Shown here piece after piece: positions 45,433 through 54,398 of a stretch of DNA of 64,000 nucleotides. The notes beneath the pieces are model-generated. The model saw only the letters and a program-made list of their open reading frames with translations. It searched no databases and had not been told where the DNA came from. Numbering within the stretch: the stretch's first letter is position 1; every line of letters begins with the position of its first letter. The DNA is from Fibrobacteria bacterium AD312 (GTDB lineage Bacteria; Fibrobacterota; Fibrobacteria; Fibrobacterales; Fibrobacteraceae). A program made the translations under genes and the position numbers. The stretch covers positions 18,560-82,559 of the forward strand of contig LIUM01000013.1 of NCBI GenBank assembly GCA_001462345.1. The letters run 5' to 3'.

Positions 45433-45846
45433 ATGCAGATACACTCAGAAATTCTTGAAAACAAAGGGATACGGCCTTCTGTACAGAGGGTACGTATCTT
45501 TAAGTTTTTAATGAAATCTAAAGAACATCCTACGGTAGAGATGATCTTTAATGCGCTTTTGCCTGAGATGCCTAGCCTTTCAAGAACAACGGTATATAAT
45601 ACCGTTGAGCTTTTTAAAGAAGTTGGTTTAGTGCAGGTATTAGACTTTGGACGAGGTGTTTTAAGATACGATGCTGATCTCTCGCCGCATTCTCATTTTG
45701 AGTGTGAAAGATGCGGTGCTGTTTATGATCTGGATATTAAGCCTCAAGATATTTCAAAGAAGATGCCTAGGGGATTCAAAGTGCATCAGACGTATTTTTA
45801 TGTTTTTGGGCTTTGTTCTCATTGCAAAAAAAATGAGAAGAATTAA
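45433..45846 (+). CDS. perR: PerR-type peroxide-sensing Fur-family repressor
   Basis: A 137-residue metalloregulator. The winged helix (1-75) includes SLSRTTVYNTVELF. The structural zinc site is CxxC...CxxC (Cys91, Cys94, Cys128, Cys131). The regulatory metal ligands His32, Asp80, His86, His88 and Asp99 match B. subtilis PerR His37, Asp85, His91, His93 and Asp104 in exact spacing. The Asp at the last position is the hallmark of peroxide sensing rather than iron sensing. It lies directly behind the rubrerythrin gene, whose promoter carries a matching palindrome, so autoregulation and H2O2-induced derepression are expected. The symbol is assigned by these residues, not by a search. Confidence 0.9.
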   Translation: MQIHSEILENKGIRPSVQRVRIFKFLMKSKEHPTVEMIFNALLPEMPSLSRTTVYNTVELFKEVGLVQVLDFGRGVLRYDADLSPHSHFECERCGAVYDLDIKPQDISKKMPRGFKVHQTYFYVFGLCSHCKKNEKN

Positions 45847-46231
45847 TTTCGCGAAATGCTAATTCAAAGAATCATAAAATAGATTCTCGAAATGCTAATT
45901 CAAAAAATCATAAAATAGATTCTCGAAATGTTAATTCAAAAAATCAAAAAGTAATCTCGCGAAATTATTTCTCCACAAAATTCACACCTGCGAAAATTAA
46001 TTCTCGCGAAACGTAAATAAAAAACACCAACGAATAGCTAATTCAAAAAAGTGAATCATGATTATGATAAAATGGTGCTCGCGTACAGCTATTTATAAAT
46101 CGTATTTTTTCGAAATGTTAATAAAAAATTGAATTCCACGAAAATCAAATTCAAAGAGTTATTAAGTAATCTCGCGAAAATAATCGTTTGAAACATATCA
46201 AAAAATCATCTTGCGAAAAATCAAAAATCAA
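45847..46231. repeat. 36-bp tandem repeats and TCGCGAAA motifs at a convergent junction
   Basis: Three direct repeats abut one another: 45852-45887 and 45888-45923 (35 of 36 identical), and a diverged 34-bp copy 45924-45957. The motif TCGCGAAA occurs at 45849, 45957, 46004 and 46172; the first is the perfect palindrome TTTCGCGAAA (45847-45856). Shorter fragments of the unit (CTAATTCAAA, CGAAATGTTAAT) recur to 46200. There are no spacers, so this is not CRISPR. No gene is seen in these 385 bp. Confidence 0.85.
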
Positions 46232-46888
46232 TTAATCTTTAATTTTATCTAATACTTTGTTTGGTCCGATGATGAAAAGAACATCTCGTTCTTGTAATAC
46301 ATAGTCTGCCAAATTTCCAAGCTTTGGTTCTGTTTCTAAAGGGTCTCTAATCGCGATGACTTGTACGCCATATTTGGAAGTGAGCGAGAGCTCTTTTAAG
46401 CTTTTACCAATAAATTTTTCTGGGCACGCCAGCTCGACAATTGAGAATCCTTCCATAAAGGGAAGGTAGTCGAGCATATTGGGGCGATTCATGCGCTCGG
46501 CAAGAGAAATAGCCATATCGCGTTCAGGGTGGAAAATATCCGAAACGCCTAGCTTTTCAAGAATCACTGTATGTGCAGGGCTTGAGCTTTTTGCGATAAT
46601 ATGCTTTACGCCTAATTCTTTAAGGTTTAAGACTGTGAGTAGAGAGGCTTCTAAGTCTTCTCCAATGCAAACCACCACGCTATCGACCTTATTTAAAGGG
46701 AGAGAGGCCATTTGTTTTTTTCTTGTGCTATCAGCAACAACCGCTTGAGAAACAGAGGCGGTGATGTCTTGTATTTTTTCTGGACTTGAGTCTATTACAA
46801 GAACATCATGCCCAAGAGCTGTTAAATGGCGAGCTAAAAAATAGCCGGAGTTTCCAAGACCAATGACAACAAATTGTTTAGATGACAT
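46232..46888 (-). CDS. Trk/Ktr potassium uptake regulatory subunit
   Basis: A 218-residue cytoplasmic NAD/ATP-binding ring subunit that gates the K+ channel partner. The RCK N-domain begins VIGLGNSGYFLARHL (GxGxxG, about 8-22), with Asp33 (VLVIDSS) ending the second strand. A TrkA-C domain occupies about 140-218. It is 23 bp downstream of the channel gene on the same strand, the usual KtrB-KtrA arrangement. The single RCK unit indicates a KtrA-like rather than a doubled TrkA protein. Confidence 0.94.
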   Translation of the reverse strand: MSSKQFVVIGLGNSGYFLARHLTALGHDVLVIDSSPEKIQDITASVSQAVVADSTRKKQMASLPLNKVDSVVVCIGEDLEASLLTVLNLKELGVKHIIAKSSSPAHTVILEKLGVSDIFHPERDMAISLAERMNRPNMLDYLPFMEGFSIVELACPEKFIGKSLKELSLTSKYGVQVIAIRDPLETEPKLGNLADYVLQERDVLFIIGPNKVLDKIKD

Positions 46889-46911
46889 AGCTGTAATCCT
46901 TTTTTAAAAAT

Positions 46912-48312
46912 CTAACCCACCATTATATCTTCTTCTGCAAACCACATTCCTGATTCAGAGCCATGTCGAGCGACTGCAGAAATTAAAAATAAAGGCCCCA
47001 TACGGCCAACAAACATTACTATACAAATAATGACGCGGCCAGGGTCTGAAAGTTCTGGGGTAATCCCTAAAGAAAGTCCACAGGTGCTGTAGGCACTTGC
47101 CACTTCAAATAAAATTTTGATGAAAACGGAGCTTTCTTCGCCTGCAATGGTTGCTGTAGCTGCTTCTGTATGTAAAAGAATTAACGTGGCTCCCACTAGA
47201 ACAACAATGGCAATCACAAAAATTCGAATGGCTCGATCTACGGTTTCTTCAGGAATCGTTCGTCCAAGGACTTGTGTTTTTTGGCGACCTAAAAGACGGT
47301 TAAATCCAAGTAATCCAATCACGGCTGCTGTGGTTGTTTTGATACCGCCACCACAACTTCCAGGGTTAGCTCCAATGATCATCATGATGATGACTAAGAA
47401 AATGGAGTTTAAGGAAAGGGTGGCCATATCAATGGTATTTAAACCAGCAGTTCGAGAAGAAATAGAGATAAAGAATGTGGATAACATCTTATCTCCAAAG
47501 GACAAGTCTTTGATTGTGGTTGAAGATTCTGTAAACCAAAGAATCAATCCACCACCAATAATGAGAATAAGAGTGCAAATGGCGGCAATTTTTGTATGAA
47601 GAGAAATGCGTTGCCATTCTCTTGTTTTGAAATTAAATAGGTGTTGCATTTCGGTGATGGCCAAAAAACCAAAGCCACCGGCAATGACAAGAATGCATGT
47701 GGTTACGTTCACAACGGTATTGGTTTGAAACTGCATTAAGGAATCTGGGAAAAGAGAAAAACCAACATTGCAAAAAGCACTGACCGCATGGAACAGAGAA
47801 GAGAAAAAACGATTGTAGGTGGGTAAGTCTTTGAATTGCGTAAAATAGATGAGGACGCCAAATAACTGGAGTAAAAGCGTAAAAGGAATAATGGCTCTAA
47901 GAATTTTAGAGGCATCAACATCATTCTCTGTGGTGAAAGTCGAAAGCAATACGGATTGTTGATTAAATCCAGGCCTCATCCCTGCAAGTAAAATCAATGT
48001 GGTAGAAACGGTCATAATACCAAGCCCACCGATTTCCATAAGAAATAGAATAATCCAATGCCCCTGGTGTGTGTAAGCCGTGCCTATGTCTAAAACAGAA
48101 AGCCCTGTAACACAAACAGCAGAACAAGAAGTAAAGAATGAATCTAGAAAACGAATAGGCTCTGCTTTTGCAAAGGGGAGCGATAATAGAAGAGTCCCCA
48201 AAAAAATTAAAGAGAGATAGCCGAGAATCACCACCTGAATGGCATTCCAGCGTTTCTTTTTGCTCACCTTAATTTGAGATAAGGGCATTTCTTCGTAACG
48301 AGATCGTAACAT
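46912..48312 (-). CDS. TrkH/KtrB-family potassium transporter
   Basis: A 466-residue membrane channel-like transporter with four repeated M1-P-M2 units. Selectivity-filter segments can be seen around TSCSAVCVTGLSVLD, HAVSAFCNVGFSLFPD, SSRTAGLNTIDM and ASAYSTCGLSLG, each with the conserved glycine. GANPGSCGGGIKTTT is the characteristic gating-loop region. It works with the adjacent RCK subunit in K+ uptake and osmotic adjustment. The basic N-terminal 25 residues precede the first helix. The start at 48312 is not strongly supported; an ATG seven codons in is an alternative. Confidence 0.95.
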   Translation of the reverse strand: MLRSRYEEMPLSQIKVSKKKRWNAIQVVILGYLSLIFLGTLLLSLPFAKAEPIRFLDSFFTSCSAVCVTGLSVLDIGTAYTHQGHWIILFLMEIGGLGIMTVSTTLILLAGMRPGFNQQSVLLSTFTTENDVDASKILRAIIPFTLLLQLFGVLIYFTQFKDLPTYNRFFSSLFHAVSAFCNVGFSLFPDSLMQFQTNTVVNVTTCILVIAGGFGFLAITEMQHLFNFKTREWQRISLHTKIAAICTLILIIGGGLILWFTESSTTIKDLSFGDKMLSTFFISISSRTAGLNTIDMATLSLNSIFLVIIMMIIGANPGSCGGGIKTTTAAVIGLLGFNRLLGRQKTQVLGRTIPEETVDRAIRIFVIAIVVLVGATLILLHTEAATATIAGEESSVFIKILFEVASAYSTCGLSLGITPELSDPGRVIICIVMFVGRMGPLFLISAVARHGSESGMWFAEEDIMVG

Positions 48313-48374
48313 AGCGAAAATTTACTAAAAAAAAGAGGGGTGCCTAAAAAAGGATTATAAACTACATTTGTAAC

Positions 48375-49271
48375 GTGAGTCATTTACGTTCTATTTTGAT
48401 GCCTGTGGCAATTATTCTAGGTATTTTGATACCTCAAGCCTATGTTTTAGCTTTTTTATTGCCTTATATGATTGGTATTATGATGGTGCTAACGTTTGCG
48501 TCTCCAGTGCCTCGTCAAGAGCATGGAGAAACGTTCAGAATTGTTCTGAAATCATCTTTAATGAGTTTATTTTTGGCAATAGTACTTTTCGCAGTCTATC
48601 GCCTTTTGGATTTACCCATAGAAATTTTCCTTTCAGGTTTGATTATCATTTTAGCTCCTCCAGCCAATGCCGCTCCAGCGATGGCAAAGGTACTTGGAGG
48701 AAACTCCATTTTAGCATTGAAAATATTTATATCAGGCAATGTCATTGCTTGCTTTTCAATTCCCCTCATTTTCGGCTATTTCACAGGTTCTCAAGAAGGC
48801 TTTTTAAGCATGGCAAAACAGATTTTTGGCTCTATTCAGCCAATCATTACCATTCCTTTGTCCATTGCTTTAGGTTTGCGGGCTTTTTATCCCGAGATAG
48901 CAAACCGTATTGCTTCATTTCAGAAGTATACAATGGTCGTTTGGATGCTTTCTGTATTTATTATTTTAGCTAAGGCAAGTCATGATATTCGAGAAATGGG
49001 TTTTATGTCGCTATGGCAAAGTGGCACGTTCCCTATATTAGGCGGATTGTCTTTATTCTTATGCGTCTTTTTGTTCTTAATCGGGTGGCTTTCCTCAAAA
49101 GACAAGCACCCTATTGAAGGGGCACAAAGCATGGGGCAAAAAAATACAACGCTAATTATTTGGATTACTCAAATGTACGCAGGGCCAATAGCCGCCATTG
49201 GGCCCGTATTTTATGTCGTTTGGCAAAACTTAGTTTTAAGTTACATGAGCCGTGGCAAAAAGAATAAATAA
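48375..49271 (+). CDS. BASS-type (bile acid:sodium symporter-like) transporter
   Basis: A 298-residue membrane protein with about nine to ten hydrophobic helices. The pattern (YMIGIMMVLTFASP, LAPPANAAPAMAKVLGGNSILALKIFISGN) is that of the BASS/BART superfamily, in which two discontinuous helices form the substrate and Na+ sites. The substrate cannot be told from sequence. Start GTG 48375 lies just 62 bp from the divergent trkH-type gene, so the two share a short intergenic region. It stands alone; the following gene is on the opposite strand. Confidence 0.8.
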   Translation: MSHLRSILMPVAIILGILIPQAYVLAFLLPYMIGIMMVLTFASPVPRQEHGETFRIVLKSSLMSLFLAIVLFAVYRLLDLPIEIFLSGLIIILAPPANAAPAMAKVLGGNSILALKIFISGNVIACFSIPLIFGYFTGSQEGFLSMAKQIFGSIQPIITIPLSIALGLRAFYPEIANRIASFQKYTMVVWMLSVFIILAKASHDIREMGFMSLWQSGTFPILGGLSLFLCVFLFLIGWLSSKDKHPIEGAQSMGQKNTTLIIWITQMYAGPIAAIGPVFYVVWQNLVLSYMSRGKKNK

Positions 49272-49326
49272 GTAGTACAATCATCGCAGAACTATTGAAA
49301 CGCTATCCAACGATATCACAGTGGCG

Positions 49327-50502
49327 TTATTTAAGAACGGATTTGTAGACTTCCATTTGATTTTTGATGATGGGTTTCCAGGAAAAATATTTTCTGATAT
49401 GGGCACGCGCCCCAGAAACAAGTTTTTGAGACAAAGCTTGGTCTGATTTGAGCTTTAAGAAAGCATTAGTAAGAGCGTCGCTATTTTTAGCTTCTACTAG
49501 AAGGCCTGTTTGCTCATTAATAATCACATCGGGAATGCCGCCAACATTAGAGGCAACAACAGGAAGGCCATATTCTATGGCTTCAATAAGAACAACGCCC
49601 AAGCCTTCGGTATCACCTTTTTTATCTACAATAGCGGGCAATACAAACACGTTTGCTTTTTGGTATTCTTGCTTTAGTTCTTCAGAAGAAAGTTTCCCTG
49701 TAAACACGACCGTTTTAGGCGCTATTATTTCCGCTTCTTTTTTTAATTCAGGGGTAATGTCTCCAGCTCCAGCAATGCGTACTTCAAAACAAGACGAGTC
49801 TAATTTAGAGGCTGCTTGTATCAGATAAATTAAGCCCTTGCGTTCAATATGGCGGCCTACAAATAAAATGCGAAATTTATTTTCTACAGGGTGTAATTCG
49901 GTACTTTCTTGAGAAGATAGAGTCGTTCCATAAGGGCTACAATGCACCTCTGTTTTTCGAATGGAATTAATCTTTTGAGCGGTGAAAGAACTGTTTGCAA
50001 AAACGGCCTGGCTTTGGCTTAAAATAAAACGAAGTACAGGAGCAACCCAAGCATGCTTTTTAATTAATAGAAGTTCTGCTCCATGAAAATTGAGTACCAT
50101 AGGAATTTTAAACCACTTGGCGGCACCAAGCGCAATTAAACCATGAGGGAATGGCCAGTGCACATGGATAAGATCAAACTTTTCTTGGCGACACAACTGC
50201 AAGCATTTTATAAAACCGCTAATGATATAGGGGATCGCAAGCAACTGCATCCAAGGCTTATTTGCCATTTTAGAAGGAGCGCCTTCATCATGTGTTAGAA
50301 TTTCTAAAGAAGGTTTGGCATAGCGAAAACGATGAACGCGAGTCCCATCAATCTCGTGCGAATTTAAGCCTTGATAAGAAGGACAAAGAATTTCTACTTG
50401 AACTCCAGCCTCTTTTAATTTCATTACAGAGGTTCGTAACCACGGGACTTCTGAATCTGCATCAAATCGAGGGTAGACCGAACCAATGATTAAAATTTTC
50501 AT
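49327..50502 (-). CDS. Family 4 glycosyltransferase
   Basis: A 391-residue GT-B glycosyltransferase. The N-domain contains FDLIHVHWPFPHGL and NFHGAELL. The C-domain carries FVGRHIERKGL and the donor-binding EGLGVVLIEAIEYGLPVVASNVGGIPDVI with the EX7E motif. GT4 enzymes add sugars to lipid-linked or cell-surface glycans; the donor and acceptor are unknown. The start overlaps the end of the upstream GGDEF-like gene by 4 bp (ATGA), implying coupled translation. Confidence 0.95.
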   Translation of the reverse strand: MKILIIGSVYPRFDADSEVPWLRTSVMKLKEAGVQVEILCPSYQGLNSHEIDGTRVHRFRYAKPSLEILTHDEGAPSKMANKPWMQLLAIPYIISGFIKCLQLCRQEKFDLIHVHWPFPHGLIALGAAKWFKIPMVLNFHGAELLLIKKHAWVAPVLRFILSQSQAVFANSSFTAQKINSIRKTEVHCSPYGTTLSSQESTELHPVENKFRILFVGRHIERKGLIYLIQAASKLDSSCFEVRIAGAGDITPELKKEAEIIAPKTVVFTGKLSSEELKQEYQKANVFVLPAIVDKKGDTEGLGVVLIEAIEYGLPVVASNVGGIPDVIINEQTGLLVEAKNSDALTNAFLKLKSDQALSQKLVSGARAHIRKYFSWKPIIKNQMEVYKSVLK

Positions 50503-50966
50503 TTAGGTTGTTCTTCCCCATTAGGTTTGGGAGCGACATAGTCTTTTATACAGGCAGGGTAAACAAAAGCCCTAGTTCCTTTTTGAATAGTGGAAGAAAT
50601 ATCTCCAATAGTGAGGCGGCAAAATTCGCTAATTCGACCTTGAAGCCGAATCCAGCCTTCCATTTTAGAATCGAGTAGTAAAAGCCCAACTCCAGCATCG
50701 TCTTGTAAAAAACCAAGAACATCAGACCCTCTTTTTTTGATGGCCATACTACGAAGGGCGGCTTCCCAAAAAGCGAGTTCATCTTCATCATCTCTAAGAG
50801 ATGCTTTTATTTTTTTAAAGTCCATTTCGACATAAACAAAAGAACTTTTATATTCATCTGTTCGGACAATTTCTTCCTGGATACGCAGTTCAAAAAACTC
50901 CGCAGGATACATAATTAAGTCATATTTATGGTTTTTAATCCCATTGAAGATAATTTTCTTCATCAT
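50499..50966 (-). CDS. GGDEF-like domain protein, degenerate
   Basis: A 155-residue soluble protein. The segment RIQEEIVRTDEYKSSFVYVEMDF followed by RSMAIKKRGSDVLGFLQDDAGVGLLLLDSKMEG has the strand-helix pattern of a degenerate nucleotide cyclase/GGDEF fold, but the GG(D/E)EF active loop is missing. Cyclic-di-GMP synthesis is therefore not expected; binding or regulation is possible. Its stop overlaps the start of the glycosyltransferase gene by 4 bp. It is divergent from the DUF4954 gene 23 bp away. The fold assignment is moderate. Confidence 0.7.
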   Translation of the reverse strand: MMKKIIFNGIKNHKYDLIMYPAEFFELRIQEEIVRTDEYKSSFVYVEMDFKKIKASLRDDEDELAFWEAALRSMAIKKRGSDVLGFLQDDAGVGLLLLDSKMEGWIRLQGRISEFCRLTIGDISSTIQKGTRAFVYPACIKDYVAPKPNGEEQPK

Positions 50967-50989
50967 AATAAAAGAATTTAGTCTATTTT

Positions 50990-52873
50990 ATGGGTATGCA
51001 ACGTTTGCTTAAATTAAAAAAAGCGCTGAAGAGCAGCTTTATTACCACATCAGTCGAAGTTTTACGCTCTACAAAGGTACAAGTACGCTACCGTGCATTG
51101 ACCGCTGATGAAATAGAAGTACTAGAAAAAAACGGAAATCGCTGTGACGACTGGTCATTAGTTTCTGTAGAACCGAATTTTTCTCCTGAAAGAATCAACC
51201 AATCTATTTTTGTTGGAGAAGTCCGTTTACCTGCATTTTATGGAACCGTTTTATTGCCAGGGGACGTCTCTTTTCCTACAGGGATTTATTATAGCTTAGT
51301 TCATAATTGCACTATAGAAAATGCACTCGTTCATCGTGTATCGATGCTTTCCAATGTTCTTGTGCGTTGTGGTGCTGTGATTCAAAATGTGGGCTCTCTT
51401 GTTTCTAGTGGTAAAATTAGTTACCAAATAGGAACGGACATTGTTATTGGTAATGAGATGGGAGGCCGTCCATTATCTGTGTTCCCAGACATTACGTATG
51501 AGTTAATAGACGCACAATTACTCCAAAAGATGAGCGAAGAATTACGCGGGCAATTTGTAGAAATTATTGAGAATTGGCGCCAAGAAGTTTCTTTGCCTTA
51601 TGGCGTTGTTGATAAAGGCGCGGTGATTTCAAATACCAATATTGTGCGTAATAGTTGGATTGGCCCACACGCTCGTATCGAAGGTGCTGCAAAAATTAGA
51701 AACACCATTGTGCTGAGTAGCCTTGAAGAACCTTGTAATATTTATGATTCTGTGATTATTGAAAACTCCAATGTACAAGAAGGGGTCAAAGTCCATTCTG
51801 GTGCATTAGTCAAAAACGCAGTCTTAATGAAACGAGTGAAGATTGGCAATAAAGCGATTATAAATTCTTCAATCATTTCTTCTTGTTGTCATATTGATGA
51901 AGCGGAAGTAACTTGTTCTTATGTTGGTCCTCTAACTCAAATGCATCATCACTCGCTATTGATTTCTACTCTTTGGCCTATGGGTGGTGGAAACATAGGT
52001 TATGGCGCCAATGTCGGGAGTAATCATACGGGACGTAGGCCAGATCAAGAATTGTATGCTGGTCAAGGCTTGTTCTTTGGTTTAGGTGTGAATATCAAGT
52101 TCCCTGCGAATTTTAAAGAATCTCCTTTTACAATTGTAGCGACTGGAGTAACTTGCGAACCCCAGCGTTTAATGTTCCCTTTTAGTTTAATTAAAAAAGG
52201 TTCTCTCAGTGGCGATCCCTCGAAAAGCTTATTGAATGAATTAATCCCTGGTTGGAACTATGCGAAAAATGGATACGCTTTAGATCGAAACATATATAAG
52301 TATAGCACTCGTGGAAAAGGTTTTGTGGATGCTTCTTTTGGAGCACTGTCTCAATCAGAATTAGTCAAAAATGTTTTTGATGCTTATCAGAGGCTACAAA
52401 TCAAAACGATTAAAGACATCTATTTTAAAGAAGATATTGTTGGCTTAGGTAGTAATTACCTAAGAGAAACAGTGCGTCAAAGTGCATTAAAAGCATATCA
52501 TGATGTTTTAGAGCGTTTTATTTTAGACACGTTTATTTCGGCGATTGAAGCAGATCTGAGCTTATTATCAGAAGCTCCAAAAGATATTCGAAAGAGTATT
52601 TCTGGAGAGGTGTTCCGAGAAGTTTCGAGAGACTGGATTTTACCTGAAAATGTAGGCGAGTTGTTAAAGAAATATAAGGCTTTAGAAAAAGAATGGTTTG
52701 ATTGTGTATTCAAAGGGCTTGACCGAGATGCTACTCGAGGGAGAGAAATTTTTGATGATTACGATGAAGTCCATTTGCCAGATAAGGCTTTCTTAGATTT
52801 TGAAAAACAGCGTATCGAAGAATCCAATAAAAGAGTCGCTGCCCTTTTTAAAGAATTACGTTTAGAAGCTTAA
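50990..52873 (+). CDS. DUF4954 left-handed beta-helix protein
   Basis: A 627-residue protein of the DUF4954 type, found in Fibrobacterota, Spirochaetota and Bacteroidota. The middle (about 75-330) is a left-handed beta-helix with hexapeptide-like turns (NCTIENALVHRVSMLSNVLV, VISNTNIVRNSWIGPHARIEGAAKI, NIYDSVIIENSNVQEGVKV) as in acyl- and nucleotidyl-transferases. A conserved segment GGGNIGYGANVGSNHTGRRPDQE follows, then a helical C-terminal 200 residues. It may handle nucleotide-sugars or acyl groups, but no catalytic assignment is known to me. The ATG at 50996 is an alternative start. Confidence 0.88.
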   Translation: MGMQRLLKLKKALKSSFITTSVEVLRSTKVQVRYRALTADEIEVLEKNGNRCDDWSLVSVEPNFSPERINQSIFVGEVRLPAFYGTVLLPGDVSFPTGIYYSLVHNCTIENALVHRVSMLSNVLVRCGAVIQNVGSLVSSGKISYQIGTDIVIGNEMGGRPLSVFPDITYELIDAQLLQKMSEELRGQFVEIIENWRQEVSLPYGVVDKGAVISNTNIVRNSWIGPHARIEGAAKIRNTIVLSSLEEPCNIYDSVIIENSNVQEGVKVHSGALVKNAVLMKRVKIGNKAIINSSIISSCCHIDEAEVTCSYVGPLTQMHHHSLLISTLWPMGGGNIGYGANVGSNHTGRRPDQELYAGQGLFFGLGVNIKFPANFKESPFTIVATGVTCEPQRLMFPFSLIKKGSLSGDPSKSLLNELIPGWNYAKNGYALDRNIYKYSTRGKGFVDASFGALSQSELVKNVFDAYQRLQIKTIKDIYFKEDIVGLGSNYLRETVRQSALKAYHDVLERFILDTFISAIEADLSLLSEAPKDIRKSISGEVFREVSRDWILPENVGELLKKYKALEKEWFDCVFKGLDRDATRGREIFDDYDEVHLPDKAFLDFEKQRIEESNKRVAALFKELRLEA

Positions 52874-52963
52874 GAATGCCTCTAAAAATAAAATTGTAAT
52901 GACGAACTTAAAAATCATTAGTTATGTTAATTCGCCCTTGTTTGCTTTCATAGGACACCTAAA

Positions 52964-53524
52964 ATGCTTTCTGGACTAATCGTCTTATTAGTTTTGGAAT
53001 TTATCTTTCGAACTTTTTTAGAAATTCGTGAAGCCCGTATGTTTTCTCGTAAAAATCGTTTTGCTATGATTCGAGTCATTCCATTTTTAAATGACTTTGT
53101 TCCTTTTCCAGAGAATATTCACCAAGAAGAAAAAAATAATCCTTTTATCACTTTTCACGAAGAAGCGCACCAGAAACACCGTCATTCTCTTTCAAGGCTT
53201 TTGTTAAAAGGTGTTTTTTTCTTTATATGCATTTTAGGTCTTTTTTATGTGGTAGATCAATGGAAAGTATCGTTAATTGAAATTGTGATTCTTTTTCATC
53301 TAGCCTTATTTGTTTTGCAAATCCCGTACCATTATTACATTTGGCAACAAGAATTTGAGGCCGATGAATACGCCACTAAAAAAACAAGTGCCACACAAGC
53401 TAAAAAACAGCTTCGCCTACTTGTAGAAGAAGAAATTCCATACAGTCCATTATTTGCGTTACTTTATAGAGAACACCCACCAGCGACGCAACGCCTCAAA
53501 AAAGTGCTTGAAAAGCGTTCTTAA
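52964..53524 (+). CDS. Miniature M48-type membrane metallopeptidase
   Basis: A 186-residue protein that retains the essentials of M48 (HtpX/Ste24) peptidases in a very short chain. The zinc motif HEEAH is at 65-69, the third-ligand segment QQEFEADEYA has Glu132, and the C-terminal EHPPATQRLKK block (170-180) matches the M48 HPPxxxR signature. Membrane segments are predicted at about 1-16, 82-97 and 106-122. Typical HtpX is around 290 residues. A role in membrane-protein quality control is inferred. It lies 90 bp after the DUF4954 gene. Confidence 0.82.
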   Translation: MLSGLIVLLVLEFIFRTFLEIREARMFSRKNRFAMIRVIPFLNDFVPFPENIHQEEKNNPFITFHEEAHQKHRHSLSRLLLKGVFFFICILGLFYVVDQWKVSLIEIVILFHLALFVLQIPYHYYIWQQEFEADEYATKKTSATQAKKQLRLLVEEEIPYSPLFALLYREHPPATQRLKKVLEKRS

Positions 53525-53723
53525 AACACGTAATCTTCCAAAAAACCTATAAAATAGCCCTAAATACATTATAAAAGCATCCAAATTAATCTTTTATGAG
53601 CATAAAAAATAAGCCCTCCTTTTCATGGCGAAAAAGAGCCTGTATCTATTGAAAATACGAAAAAACTTCTTTGCATAAACCCTTTTCTTTTTTTACTTTT
53701 TCTCCAGAGTTTCTGGAGGAAAA

Positions 53724-54296
53724 ATGAAAAAATATCTTGCACTAATGCTATTCTTCTTTTGGGGGTGTGAAGAGAACACATCAGCAGACGATGATTTAGT
53801 AAAAAGCAACCCGATGGCTTTCTCGGTTCTATTAGGAACTTTTGAAAAAGAAAGTGCACCTGATTTTGATTCTCATGTTTTAGCCTACGCCAAACTAAAG
53901 CATTTTGATGATAAACCTCTTGGCATTAGTTCTTTAGCATTTAACGATATTGTTACTTATTTCCCTAAAACAGCATCCTTCCTTTTAAAACACAGAAAAT
54001 GTTCTTTCTTTTTATTAAAACAAAAAAAAGAAGATGCAAATACCTTTGATGTACTCTCTTCAATCAACTCAGAAGAGGCTATCGTATATCGTTTTTACCC
54101 GACAAATTCTAAGGGAAAAGCTTGTAACCCTAAAGCTTCTGTCGATCACTGGGCTTTTTTAATCGAAGATTGTTCTGGAACATGGGATGAGTCCATTTCC
54201 GTTACTTATAAAACTTATGAAAGTACCACATGGAAGTGTGAGGATGTAGCTCCATTTGCCACTCAAAATGAATGGATTTCGCCTTCTTTGTTGTAA
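53724..54296 (+). CDS. Hypothetical lipoprotein
   Basis: A 190-residue lipoprotein with lipobox FWGC (Cys about residue 15) followed by an acidic stretch. The remainder is unassigned. It contains several cysteines (RKCSFFLLK, KACNPKA, EDCSGTWDES, WKCEDVAP) that could form two disulfides. GGAGG lies six bases before ATG 53724. It stands in front of the M6 peptidase gene on the same strand, separated by 102 bp; a functional link is possible but not shown. Confidence 0.8.
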   Translation: MKKYLALMLFFFWGCEENTSADDDLVKSNPMAFSVLLGTFEKESAPDFDSHVLAYAKLKHFDDKPLGISSLAFNDIVTYFPKTASFLLKHRKCSFFLLKQKKEDANTFDVLSSINSEEAIVYRFYPTNSKGKACNPKASVDHWAFLIEDCSGTWDESISVTYKTYESTTWKCEDVAPFATQNEWISPSLL

Positions 54297-54398
54297 AAAA
54301 AACAAAACATCATGGTTGGGTTCTTAAGCAACTCATTTTTTACACAGAAATAAAAAAGTTTCTTTTGTATGTGTACCTGTTTTAGGTATTTTAATAAA

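Noticed and set aside
45852..45957. 36-bp direct repeats as a CRISPR array
   Set aside because: The copies abut with no spacers and no cas genes are present in the window.
53611..53641. Possible terminator hairpin after the M48-like gene
   Set aside because: Only TTTTC/GAAAA plus three further pairs form, with mismatches and no U-run.
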